Origin: an uncultured Neisseriaceae bacterium
Lineage (GTDB): Bacteria > Pseudomonadota > Gammaproteobacteria > Burkholderiales > Neisseriaceae
Direction of reading: 5' to 3'
DNA: 64,000 nt
Assembly: GCA_946481965.1 (NCBI GenBank)
Contig: CAMLPN010000001.1
Coordinates: forward strand, 1 to 64,000
Part shown: positions 9,694 through 19,596 of the stretch, piece after piece
Numbering within the stretch: position 1 is the stretch's first letter
How the letters are laid out: every line of letters starts with the position of its first letter
The notes under the pieces: model-generated
Database searches by the model: none
The model's input: only the letters and a program-made list of their open reading frames with translations
Told to the model about the DNA's origin: nothing
Translations under genes and position numbers: made by a program

Positions 9694-10650
9694 ATGAATC
9701 AAGAAATAACTGCATTTGCCAATCGTCTTGGCAAGAATATTCAACATTTACGTAAATGGGCAAAACGACAGGATCTGCAAGCTTGGCGTATGTACGATCG
9801 GGATGTGCCACAATATCCATTTGCAATAGATATTTATGGTGAGCATATACATTTACAGGAATATGATACCGGATGGTTGATGCATCAATCTGAGTATGAG
9901 GCATGGATAGCCGAGGTAATGGAAGCCATTGTTTTTGTAACGGGTTTGCCTTTAGAAAATATTCATTTCAAACGTCGCACACGTCAGAAGGGTAAAGAGC
10001 AGTATGAAAAAACTGGAAATGAGAGTGCGGATTTTGTCGTTTATGAAAATGGTCGTGCTTTTTGGGTAAATCTGGATAAGTACTTAGATACCGGACTGTT
10101 TCTGGATCATCGCCCAACCCGGCAAAAGGTTGGTGCAATGGCAGCCGGCAAACGTTTTCTAAATTTATTTGCTTATACAGGTAGTTTCTCTGTCTATGCT
10201 GCAACCGGTGGGGCGGTATCTAGTGAAACAGTGGATTTATCAAATACTTACCTAAACTGGGCACAGCGTAATTTTACCTTAAATCAAATAAATAATACTG
10301 AACATCAGCTGATTCGTGCCGATGTGTTTCAATATCTGCAAGAGGCAGTAGCTAATCAAAAACGCTTTGATGTAATTGTGATGGATCCGCCTAGTTTTTC
10401 AAATAGTAAAAAAATGCTAGATGTGTTAGATGTTCAGCGTGATCACGTTAAGTTAATTGATGCAGCCATGAAATTGTTGTCTATAGATGGTACGCTTTTT
10501 TTCTCCAATAATTTGCGCGGTTTTGAGCTGTCTTCAACCATTGAGCAATTATATCAAATCCTCGACGTTACTAAACGTTCTATCCCTGAAGATTTCCGTA
10601 ATCATAAGATTCATCAATGCTGGGAAATATGTCATAAAAAATCTATATAA
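9694..10650 (+). CDS. Class I SAM-dependent 23S rRNA methyltransferase corresponding to the RlmK half of E. coli RlmL
   Basis: FANRLGKNIQHLRKWAKRQDLQAWRMYDRDVPQYP..., FLNLFAYTGSFSVYAATGGA, VMDPPSFSNSKKM, DVQRDHVKLI match the RlmK/RlmL C-terminal module. Confidence 0.85.
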   Translation: MNQEITAFANRLGKNIQHLRKWAKRQDLQAWRMYDRDVPQYPFAIDIYGEHIHLQEYDTGWLMHQSEYEAWIAEVMEAIVFVTGLPLENIHFKRRTRQKGKEQYEKTGNESADFVVYENGRAFWVNLDKYLDTGLFLDHRPTRQKVGAMAAGKRFLNLFAYTGSFSVYAATGGAVSSETVDLSNTYLNWAQRNFTLNQINNTEHQLIRADVFQYLQEAVANQKRFDVIVMDPPSFSNSKKMLDVLDVQRDHVKLIDAAMKLLSIDGTLFFSNNLRGFELSSTIEQLYQILDVTKRSIPEDFRNHKIHQCWEICHKKSI

Positions 10651-11078
10651 AATATTGATCATTAAATTAAATATTTTTGAGTTTTATCTGATTAACATAA
10701 TTCAAATTATTGTGCTGATTTTGTCCAAATCTTGAACAAATTAATCTTATTAATGCTATTTGGAATATTTATTGAGTTTTTCAATAAATCAGATTAATTA
10801 TGTTTTGTTATGAGTTAATACAATTGAATTTCTTTTGTTTTTATTTAAACTGGCTCGGTAATTGCTAGATCATTGTTAAGCAATAATATTCTGTCAGACT
10901 AATGTCGGAATGAATTGGCTTAATGCTGATATATCTGTGAGCAGACTAACATTTCTGGTCAGTTTTAATTTCATTGTATGGTGACATTAATGGGTATTTT
11001 TGTTTGAAAAATTTTGATTATTTGTACAAAAATTATTAATGTCCCTATTAATTTTTTATTCAATATGGCTATTTGATT

Positions 11079-12218
11079 ATGTCTTTTTATATTTTGCCAC
11101 CAGCAATGTTAGGTATTTTAGGTGGGGGGCAGTTAGCCTCCATGTTTACAATAGCAGCTAAGACGATGGGTTATGGTGTTACGGTACTAGATCCAGATCC
11201 AGGCGCTCCTGCAGGCTGCTTGGCTGATGTGCATTTATGCGCTCCCTTTGATGATCCTCAAGCTTTGAAAACTTTGGCTTGCTGCCAAGCGGTGACAACT
11301 GAATTTGAAAATGTCAGTGCTGAATCAATGCGCTGGCTGGCTAAACATACCGTGGTTTCACCCTCGGGAGAGTGTGTTGCTATTGCTCAGGATCGCGAAA
11401 AAGAGAAATCGTGGATTAAAAAGGCTGGTCTGGATACCGTCCCCTATAGGATGATTTATTCGACAGCAGATTTACACGCTGATTGCAGTGCTTTTTTACC
11501 CGGAATATTAAAGACAGCAACATTGGGGTATGACGGTAAGGGACAAATTGTCGTTAATACACAGGAAGAGTTACTGGCTGCCTATAAGCAATTGCAGCAG
11601 GCACGTTGTATCTTAGAAAAAAAAGTTGACCTTCGGGCAGAAATTTCTGTAGTTGTGGCCAGACTTAATCAACAGCAAATTTTATGTTTTCCTGCTGCTG
11701 AAAATCAACATCACCGTGGAATTTTAGCTTATTCGCTTGTACCAGCCAGACTGCCAGATGAGCTACAGCATCAAGCACAATATATGGCTAAGCAACTGGC
11801 TAATGCTATGGATTACACTGGTGTGATGGCTGTAGAAATGTTTGTGGTCGGTGAGAAAATGCAATTAGTTGTGAACGAAATTGCCCCTAGACCACATAAT
11901 TCTGGCCATTATACTTTGGACGCCTGCACTGCCAACCAATTCGAACAACAAGTGCGCCTGATGTGTGGTCTGCCTCCGGCTGCCATTGATATGATTACAC
12001 CATGTTGTATGGCTAATATACTGGGGGATGTGTGGCCGGTACAGGGTGAACCGGACTGGTCCATTATTCTTGCTCATCAAACAACTAAATTACATTTGTA
12101 TGGCAAAAAACAAGCAAGAATTGGTCGCAAAATGGGACATTTTACTGTATTGGCAGAGAGCTCCAGTCAAGCATGGCAAGAAGCATTAGCAATCTCTGAC
12201 GCTTTAATGAAGAAATGA
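11079..12218 (+). CDS. purK: N5-carboxyaminoimidazole ribonucleotide synthase
   Basis: LGILGGGQLASM, ATLGYDGKGQ, NEIAPRPHNSGHYTLDAC: PurK ATP-grasp signatures. Confidence 0.95.
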   Translation: MSFYILPPAMLGILGGGQLASMFTIAAKTMGYGVTVLDPDPGAPAGCLADVHLCAPFDDPQALKTLACCQAVTTEFENVSAESMRWLAKHTVVSPSGECVAIAQDREKEKSWIKKAGLDTVPYRMIYSTADLHADCSAFLPGILKTATLGYDGKGQIVVNTQEELLAAYKQLQQARCILEKKVDLRAEISVVVARLNQQQILCFPAAENQHHRGILAYSLVPARLPDELQHQAQYMAKQLANAMDYTGVMAVEMFVVGEKMQLVVNEIAPRPHNSGHYTLDACTANQFEQQVRLMCGLPPAAIDMITPCCMANILGDVWPVQGEPDWSIILAHQTTKLHLYGKKQARIGRKMGHFTVLAESSSQAWQEALAISDALMKK

Positions 12219-12276
12219 TGTGAACACTATAGATCAACCCAGCTAATAAACTAGCTATCAAAATAGGAGCATTTGC

Positions 12277-13818
12277 TTGCAATTTGTCATTGGAAAATTT
12301 TCACTTTTGGCTTCTGGACTGCCACGCAGCTGGATGTTGATCGGGTATATTTTACCCATGGCACTTGCTTGTGCAGGTATTGCAGGTTTACCTGTTTCAA
12401 TGGCGTTAATCAGCGTAATCATTACACTGCTTTGTTATTATTTCTTAGGTAGGCAAAGTGAAGCGTTGATGGTATTAACGCCGTTTTCAACACTAATACT
12501 ATCAACGGCTATTGCTTGTTATGATGGGCTATCCGCAGAACATAGTGCGATAGCCAGTCTAATGACATTGTTTACTGGGATATGGCTTCTTTTGTTAACA
12601 TTAGTTTTACCACGTGGGCGAATAAACTGGATTGCACGACCAGTCTGGCATGGGATTTGTTTGGGTATCACGGTTATTTTAGTGGTACTGGTTACTCCAA
12701 TGCTTTTGGGCGTTACACCAGAAAATAATACATGGACATCGTTCTGGAAAGTGGTAACACACTGGCAAAACTGGCACTGGCCAAGTGTCGTATTGGCTCT
12801 TATTTCCATACTGGTATTTCTGTTATGGCATCCTTCTCATCAACCTAAGACTTTGTGGTTAATTGTACTCATGTGGATACTGGGTAATATTTGGTCATTT
12901 GATGTCATTGGAGTAATGTTACCTGTGCGGCAAAAATGGCAGTTTATGCTGCTAACAAATATAGTCGATCCAGATTGGTTTTCATTCATATTTATGAGTG
13001 CATCAATCGCTTTATTAATTTATATAGAAATCTGCCAGCATTTTGCTTATCAAGTTCACCATAATTTTGAAATGGCTGGGGTAATTAATCTATTGTCAGG
13101 GATTGCAGGCGGTATTGTTGTTGGCTTATGTCGAATTTCCGGGCGGGTGTACAAGGTTGAACGTCAATTATTACCTATGACATTGCTGTTACTGCTTTTA
13201 ACATTGTGCTGGTGGTGGTCGGCTTCAATTCCATTACCAGTATTGGGGGTTATAGTCCTTTATGTGCTGTATAGACAATTTCGCTGGTGTGAATTGCGTT
13301 TATACTGGAGACAATGGAGGGATATATGTGTATTAGCGTTAACTGCGTTATTTATCATTTCTGTCGGTATTTTATCTGGTATATGGTTGATAATGACACT
13401 TAGTATAATATTTATGTGGTGGCGCTTAGTCAGAAAACGTGCTTGGCCTTTATTACAGCCGGAATTACAGATAATCACAGATACAATTGTTATCACTCTA
13501 CCGCAGCCATTATTATTTGCCAATGCTAGATCCTTATTACACTATGTTGGTGATCTCGCCAAAGATTTACCACATCAAAAAGTCTATATGGATGTGCACT
13601 GTGGCTGTTGTCTTGATGTCACTGTATTGATATATTTACAAAGTCTGGCACGCAGAATGCATTGGCATTCGAAAAAACTTTACTTATGTGGGCTAACTGA
13701 TCAGGTTTTAAAGGTTTTGCAGGAAAAACACTTAGATTACTTACCCGCAGAGCAGCTCAGTTCTACTCCGGTGTTGCAGTTATTATCTGGTGCAATACTG
13801 CTGGAAAATAAAAGTTAG
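12277..13818 (+). CDS. Divergent SulP/SLC26-family transporter with C-terminal STAS domain
   Basis: About 12 hydrophobic segments followed by a soluble STAS-like domain (DTIVITLPQPLLFANARSLLHYV...VYMDVHCGCCLDVTVLIYLQSLARRM). TTG start with AGGAG upstream. Confidence 0.7.
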   Translation: MQFVIGKFSLLASGLPRSWMLIGYILPMALACAGIAGLPVSMALISVIITLLCYYFLGRQSEALMVLTPFSTLILSTAIACYDGLSAEHSAIASLMTLFTGIWLLLLTLVLPRGRINWIARPVWHGICLGITVILVVLVTPMLLGVTPENNTWTSFWKVVTHWQNWHWPSVVLALISILVFLLWHPSHQPKTLWLIVLMWILGNIWSFDVIGVMLPVRQKWQFMLLTNIVDPDWFSFIFMSASIALLIYIEICQHFAYQVHHNFEMAGVINLLSGIAGGIVVGLCRISGRVYKVERQLLPMTLLLLLLTLCWWWSASIPLPVLGVIVLYVLYRQFRWCELRLYWRQWRDICVLALTALFIISVGILSGIWLIMTLSIIFMWWRLVRKRAWPLLQPELQIITDTIVITLPQPLLFANARSLLHYVGDLAKDLPHQKVYMDVHCGCCLDVTVLIYLQSLARRMHWHSKKLYLCGLTDQVLKVLQEKHLDYLPAEQLSSTPVLQLLSGAILLENKS

Positions 13819-13901
13819 AAAATTCTCTTAAGTAATGCGATTAATAGTTTGAAACCTACAAAAGATTAATTATGCTAAGCTTTATTATCAATTAGGGTGT
13901 A

Positions 13902-14966
13902 ATGTTCATGAGTATATACTGGAGTGAAAAAGCCCGACTTTTGCAACCTTATACCCCGGGGGAACAGCCTAAGTTTACCAATCTGGTTAAGCTGAATACC
14001 AATGAAAATCCTTTCGAACCATCGCCTAGGGTTATGGAGGCAATGCATGATGCAATCGATGGGGATCTACGACTTTATCCCGATCCAGAGGCCAATCGGT
14101 TAAAGCAGACTATTGCTGATTATTATCATTTATCATCGTCACAGGTTTTTGTCGGCAATGGCTCAGATGAAGTTTTAGCGATGGCATTTGCCACTTTTTT
14201 TCAGGGTAAGAATAATTTATTACTTCCTGAAATCAGTTATAGTTTTTATCCGGTTTATTGTCAGTTATACGATGTTCAGGCTCAGTTGATTCCTTTAGAT
14301 AATGATTTAGCAATTAATCCCGAGGATTATCAGCATGCACAGGGCGGAGTAGTCATAGCAAATCCAAATGCACCAACAGGAAGACTTTTATCATTAGAGC
14401 AAATTGAACAGATTGTACTAGCCAATCTGGAGGGTGTGGTTTTGGTCGACGAAGCTTATATTGATTTTGGTGGGCAATCTGCTGTTAAATTAATTGCTCG
14501 GTATCCAAATTTGCTTATTATCCAAACATTATCAAAATCACGTTCACTGGCTGGTTTAAGAGTAGGGTTGGCATTAGGGCAGAGTGAATTAATTGCAGGT
14601 ATGGAAAAAGTAAAAAATAGTTTTAATTCTTATCCGCTAGATCGGGTAGCTCAAGCTGGAGCAATAGCAGCATTTAACGATGAAGCTTATTTTCGCCAGA
14701 CCTGCAAGCAAGTTGTAGAAAATCGTCAGTGGTTGGCTGAACAGTTAGAAGCATTGGACTTTAATGTGTTGCCTTCAGCTGCCAATTTTGTTTTTGCCAG
14801 TCATGCCCGTTATGCAGCAGAGTTGATTTATCAACGTTTGCATCAGCTTGGCATAATTGTGCGACATTTTAAGCAGTTGCGCATCAATAATTATCTGCGC
14901 ATAAGTGTGGGAACGATGAAGCAACAACAACAATTGATAGCAGCATTAAAAACCATATTAATCTGA
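13902..14966 (+). CDS. hisC: Histidinol-phosphate aminotransferase
   Basis: KLNTNENPFEPSP, GNGSDEVLAM, NPNAPTGR, VDEAYIDF, TLSKSRSLAGLRVG: PLP class I/II HisC motifs. Confidence 0.93.
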   Translation: MFMSIYWSEKARLLQPYTPGEQPKFTNLVKLNTNENPFEPSPRVMEAMHDAIDGDLRLYPDPEANRLKQTIADYYHLSSSQVFVGNGSDEVLAMAFATFFQGKNNLLLPEISYSFYPVYCQLYDVQAQLIPLDNDLAINPEDYQHAQGGVVIANPNAPTGRLLSLEQIEQIVLANLEGVVLVDEAYIDFGGQSAVKLIARYPNLLIIQTLSKSRSLAGLRVGLALGQSELIAGMEKVKNSFNSYPLDRVAQAGAIAAFNDEAYFRQTCKQVVENRQWLAEQLEALDFNVLPSAANFVFASHARYAAELIYQRLHQLGIIVRHFKQLRINNYLRISVGTMKQQQQLIAALKTILI

Positions 14967-15129
14967 ATAAGGTTTTGGTTTCATTATCTGGTTGAATTGT
15001 CGAAGAACAATGATCGTAATCGATTCAGGTAGCTAAAAGATTCTGTTAACTAAAGTAGCAGTGAAAAAAGAAATGTTGTGGGTGCCGGATGTTTATAAAT
15101 TATTGGTTATCAGAATTTGAAGAAAAATC

Positions 15130-15548
15130 TGATTGATAGCTACATTGAATTCGAGGCTACAACTAAAAGTAGTGAGTTATCTGTCTGTGAAAATAGTCAA
15201 GCTATCTATAATGTTTGGCAAAATTTTATGACTAAAAAATATACTCAGCTAGCACCAATTCTTCATGATGAATTAATCATTAGTGTGGCATAAGCAGTCA
15301 AAATAAATCGGCTAAGAATATGAGCCAAAGTGGCTTTAGCAAACAATGCCTTATATCAGAATGAAAATTTAACACCATTAATTATCAATAGTAACTACTT
15401 TGGTTTTAGATATATCGGAACTACTGCACAGTTTTGTCTTACATTTCAGCAAGCAGTAGATTATTTGCATAGCCATCATAAACAAGTGGACTGGAGTAAT
15501 CCTAAGTTTGAAATAATGCATCGGAACTTTTTCCTAACGATCCACTAG
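15130..15548 (+). pseudogene. Possible decayed gene remnants
   Basis: Two open stretches in different frames (NLIDSYIEFEATTKSSELSVCENSQAIYNVWQNFMTKKYTQLAPILHDELIISVA* and MALANNALYQNENLTPLIINSNYFGFRYIGTTAQFCLTFQQAVDYLHSHHKQVDWSNPKFEIM...) without convincing start signals. Confidence 0.25.
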
Positions 15549-15667
15549 TCTCAGAAGAATTTTGGCTACCAATCATTAAATGATAATAGATTCGTGATTT
15601 TTCTTAGCTAAGGCTAAGAACCTCATAAACTAAATAATTTAATATAATTGATATTATTGGCATGAAT

Positions 15668-16636
15668 TTAATTTTTGCTACATACTTGGTAGCTGTTATC
15701 CAATAATGTAAACTGAAAATGCTGATTGCTTTTCAGAATAATGTTTTTATCTTTAGTCACAAAAATAGCGCCAATATGGCGTCGCCGATTTAATTCTTCT
15801 AACCCTTTTTGTGAACCTAATCCATAAAGAATCGTCGAATAGATGTCGCCAGTTAATGAATTATCAGAAATGACAGTTATACTTTCCAGCTCATTATCTA
15901 ACGGATAACCTGTGGCCGGGTTAATAATATGATGGTATAACTGATTGTTTTGCATGAAATAACGCTCATATATGCCTGAGGTTACCACTGATTTATCCTG
16001 AACCTCAATAATGCCCAATAGACTCGATGCATCTGCAAAGGGTTTTTTTAAACCAATGTGCCAATGTTTATCAATTGTGAACGGTGAACAGCCAATGGTT
16101 AGGACATTACCACCGCAATTAATAATAGCCTGATGAATATCATATTGTGCCAAAACCAATTTTATAATGTCAGCTATGTAACCTTTGGCAATGGCGCCTA
16201 AGTCTATTTCCATGCCTGCTTTAGGTAAATAAACAGATTTATCATGCTTATTTAATTCAATCAAACTTGGGTTGGACAAAGATAATTTTTCAGCAATAGC
16301 ATCTGCTGCTGGAACGGTATGGCCACTAAAGCCAATTTTCCAGAGTTTTACTAGTGGCCCGATAGCAAAATTAAAATTACTGTTTGGTAGTAAGCTTGCT
16401 TGTTTTGCCTGCGTAATCAGATCAAAAACCAAATCGCTAACTATAACAGGATGTTTTCCGGCAGCATGATTAACACTCATTACTTCTGAGTGATCACGAT
16501 TGACCGTTAAACGTGTTTCTAAAGCTTTTATGGTGTTAAAAACGGCAGCAACTGCTTGCAGATTTTCTGTAAGCAGTTGCAGGGATACCGTTGTACCCAT
16601 TAGCTGTTGCGAATAGGTAAAGCTTGTATCAGTCAT
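15668..16636 (-). CDS. apbE: FAD:protein FMN transferase (ApbE), leaderless
   Basis: MGTTVSLQL, MEIDLGAIAKGYIAD, INCGGNVLTIG, HHIINPATGYPL, SLTGDIYSTILYGLG; N-terminus MTDTSFTYSQQ lacks a signal peptide or lipobox. Confidence 0.9.
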   Translation of the reverse strand: MTDTSFTYSQQLMGTTVSLQLLTENLQAVAAVFNTIKALETRLTVNRDHSEVMSVNHAAGKHPVIVSDLVFDLITQAKQASLLPNSNFNFAIGPLVKLWKIGFSGHTVPAADAIAEKLSLSNPSLIELNKHDKSVYLPKAGMEIDLGAIAKGYIADIIKLVLAQYDIHQAIINCGGNVLTIGCSPFTIDKHWHIGLKKPFADASSLLGIIEVQDKSVVTSGIYERYFMQNNQLYHHIINPATGYPLDNELESITVISDNSLTGDIYSTILYGLGSQKGLEELNRRRHIGAIFVTKDKNIILKSNQHFQFTLLDNSYQVCSKN

Positions 16637-16658
16637 TATGCATTAAATCAAATCAATT

Positions 16659-19439
16659 TCACTTGGCTTTCTTGACGTAATTAGCAGCCTGATCACCAGC
16701 TTGAATACCAAAGATAATGATATCGGCGACAGCATTACCACCAATACGGTTGCCACCATGAACACCACCAGCTACCTCACCAGCAGCATAGGCACCGGCA
16801 AGAACATTCTTGTTTTCGTCCAGCACTTCAGTATTGCTGTTGATAGTTACACCGCCCATTGTATGATGGATACCGGGAGCAATTTGGATGGCATAGAAAG
16901 GAGCCTGACTAATGGTATGACGCAAACCGGTAGTGCGACCAAAATCTTTGTCTTCCTTTTCTTCAACAAACGTATTGTAGCGTTCTACAGTTTCACTCAA
17001 TGTTTCAGGATCAATATCCAGAATCTTCGCTAAGTCAGCCAGAGAATCTGCTTGTGCAGCGAAGCCATTAGCAATGTAAGTTTCTGCTGCTTTATTTTCT
17101 ATTTTTACTTGTTCGTCAAACAGAATATAAGAGTAATGCTCAGGCAAGGCAATAATACTGTTGGAAACTTTATCACGTGTATCCAGTTCATTTACGAACC
17201 GTTTACCACTTTGGGAAACCAAAATTGCACCACCACCACGAATTGATTCAGAAATGAGATAAGCAGTTTTTTGTTCCACGGTTGGGTGAATCTGAATTTC
17301 ATTCATATCTACAGTATCGGCACCAATTTTTTGCAACAAAGCAATACCGCTACCTGTAGCACCTTTGTGATTGGTAGTCACAAAGTTGGCTAGATCCGGA
17401 CGATAGTGGCAAACCATTTCGGCGTTAGCACCAAATCCACCTGTAGCGACAATGACTGCTTTGGTATTGACGCGTTTGGTGTTTCCGTCTTCATCAATGG
17501 TCGATACCGCTTTAACTTTACCATCTGCAAATTCAATATCGGTAACAGATGTATCCAGCATAACTTCAATATCACGCTGATTGATATTTTTAACTAAGCC
17601 ACTTATTAAGAATCCACCTACAGCAGCACCACTTTCCGGACGATGGGTGCGATCTACACTCATGCCGCCAGTTGTGGTCAAATTGTTGAGTTCAATCCCT
17701 TTTGCATCCAGCCAGTTGATGGCATCAGGGGCATGCTCAACAAAATAATGCAGCAATTCTGGATTATTTTTGTTTTTACCGCCTTTAAGTGTTTCGTTAT
17801 AAAACCATTCTTTTTTATCTTTAATGCCAGCTTTCGCCTGAAATTTGGTTTCAGCTGCATTCATACCAGCTGATGCTTTATTAGTATTACCCCCAATAAT
17901 CGGCATTTTTTCAATAATAATGACGCTGGCACCTTTATCATGTGCTTCAATAGCAGCAGCAAGGCCCGCACCACCACTACCGATAACTACTACGTCATAG
18001 TTCTTTTCATCAGGGTTGCCACCTTCGGCAATGATAGCAACTCTGTAAGATTCTGCTATGGCTTTGGTTACGGCTTTCTTAAATGCTTCGCATTGTGATG
18101 TAGCACCGCTAATGGTGTCTACATAAGGACTATTAGCAGCTAGAATTCTATCTTTGATTTCATTGAAATTTTTTACAGAAACCTGATTGAGGTCATCAGC
18201 ATTAACCAAAGTCAGGTCTTTGATAAAGTTCTGACCAAGTTCTACGTTGATTACGAATTCATTTTCATAATCATCTTTAACGGTCTGTCTGTACGTGCCA
18301 GACTGGAATTTTTTATTGGTAATTTCCCGTACCATGCTATGAACCAGAGGGAAGCGCCACAATGGTTCAGGGATATTTAAGGAAACGCGCTGATCACTGT
18401 TGATTGATAGCTGAATATTATCTTCAGTTTTAATCTTTTCAGCCCAGTCTGGATAGGCAATACATGCCCGTCCAACTGCAACTAAATCATAACCATGTTC
18501 AAGAGCAGTTTCTACATCGCTGCGGTTAACAATATTACCTACACCAATTACCGGAATTTTGCTCAGAGCAGGTGAGCGCATTTTCACAAATTTATCTATT
18601 AGCGGCGTTTTATCTTCAGTGTTAATGATTGAAGGACGTAAGGTTGAACCCATTGAAAAATGGACGTAATCTAGACCAACATTTGCCAGTTTATCTAATA
18701 GGAATAAGGAATCATCAAAAGTTATGCCGGGAACTTCCAATTCTTCAGGAGAAAAGCGATAGCCAATGATAAATTCATCAGATGCATATTGTTTTGCCAT
18801 TTTCCGGCTGATTTCTAATACAGCTAATGGGAAACGGGTGCGATTTTCACGACTACCACCCCATTTATCTTCACGTTGGTTAGCATGAGGTGAAAAGAAT
18901 TGTTGAATCAGATAGGTATTGGCACCATGAATTTCAATCCCATCAAATCCTGCCTGAATAGCACGTCGTGCTGCTTCGCCGAATTTCTCTACCAGATCTT
19001 CCACTTCTCCGGCAGTCAAAGGAATCGGAGTAGGGGCATTGGGGCGTGGAATGGCAATGGCACTCGGTCCAACAGGCATCTGACCACCAATCAATTTGGG
19101 GTCGACCATTCGACCACCGTGGTAGATTTGTAAAATAGCTTTGGAACCACGTTCTTTAATTGCTTCAGCAATTAAGCTAAGACCTTCAATACAATCATCA
19201 TTATGGACCCCTAACGCTCCCGGAAACGCCGGACCTCTGGCATCAATAAATGCACACTCTACAATGATTGTACCAATGACACCGGCGCGCGCACGATAGT
19301 ATTCGATTTGATTTTCGGTTACTGAACCATCATGGAAACTACAACATGTAGTCATTGGTGCCATCATCAAGCGGTTTTTTAATACCACACCATTTGGCAG
19401 TGTAAGGGGACTAAATAACGGGGAGGTTGAGTAATCCAT
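16659..19439 (-). CDS. Three-domain flavoprotein: OYE-like NADH:flavin oxidoreductase + FMN_bind + flavocytochrome-c-type FAD domain (predicted soluble NADH-dependent fumarate-type reductase)
   Basis: 926 aa. N-term OYE (MAPMTTCCS, IEIHGANTYLIQQFFSPHANQREDKWGGS, VAVGRACIAYPDWAEK); middle FMN_bind with DTISGATSQ; C-term FAD_binding_2 (DVVVIGSGGAGLAAAIEAHDKG, IQIHPT, ISESIRGGGAILV, RFVNELDTRDKVS, HHTMGGV, GGVHGGNRIGGNAVADI). Confidence 0.9.
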   Translation of the reverse strand: MDYSTSPLFSPLTLPNGVVLKNRLMMAPMTTCCSFHDGSVTENQIEYYRARAGVIGTIIVECAFIDARGPAFPGALGVHNDDCIEGLSLIAEAIKERGSKAILQIYHGGRMVDPKLIGGQMPVGPSAIAIPRPNAPTPIPLTAGEVEDLVEKFGEAARRAIQAGFDGIEIHGANTYLIQQFFSPHANQREDKWGGSRENRTRFPLAVLEISRKMAKQYASDEFIIGYRFSPEELEVPGITFDDSLFLLDKLANVGLDYVHFSMGSTLRPSIINTEDKTPLIDKFVKMRSPALSKIPVIGVGNIVNRSDVETALEHGYDLVAVGRACIAYPDWAEKIKTEDNIQLSINSDQRVSLNIPEPLWRFPLVHSMVREITNKKFQSGTYRQTVKDDYENEFVINVELGQNFIKDLTLVNADDLNQVSVKNFNEIKDRILAANSPYVDTISGATSQCEAFKKAVTKAIAESYRVAIIAEGGNPDEKNYDVVVIGSGGAGLAAAIEAHDKGASVIIIEKMPIIGGNTNKASAGMNAAETKFQAKAGIKDKKEWFYNETLKGGKNKNNPELLHYFVEHAPDAINWLDAKGIELNNLTTTGGMSVDRTHRPESGAAVGGFLISGLVKNINQRDIEVMLDTSVTDIEFADGKVKAVSTIDEDGNTKRVNTKAVIVATGGFGANAEMVCHYRPDLANFVTTNHKGATGSGIALLQKIGADTVDMNEIQIHPTVEQKTAYLISESIRGGGAILVSQSGKRFVNELDTRDKVSNSIIALPEHYSYILFDEQVKIENKAAETYIANGFAAQADSLADLAKILDIDPETLSETVERYNTFVEEKEDKDFGRTTGLRHTISQAPFYAIQIAPGIHHTMGGVTINSNTEVLDENKNVLAGAYAAGEVAGGVHGGNRIGGNAVADIIIFGIQAGDQAANYVKKAK

Positions 19440-19582
19440 ATATATAACACCCTTTGAGAATAGGTAGAACGGAAATAAGTTGTTGATACTTAAAATTTGG
19501 CGTAATGTTAACTTAAAATGATGGACTTAGCTATGAATTCGACGCTGAATATTTTATCCATTAGGCGCTTTGATCCAATGTA

Positions 19583-19596
19583 TTGATACAAGTCAA
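19583..19596 (-). promoter_or_regulatory. FNR/CRP-family-like box upstream of the flavoprotein gene
   Basis: TTGATACAAGTCAA matches TTGAT-N4-ATCAA at 9 of 10 defined positions; about 150 bp upstream of the start codon. Confidence 0.4.
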
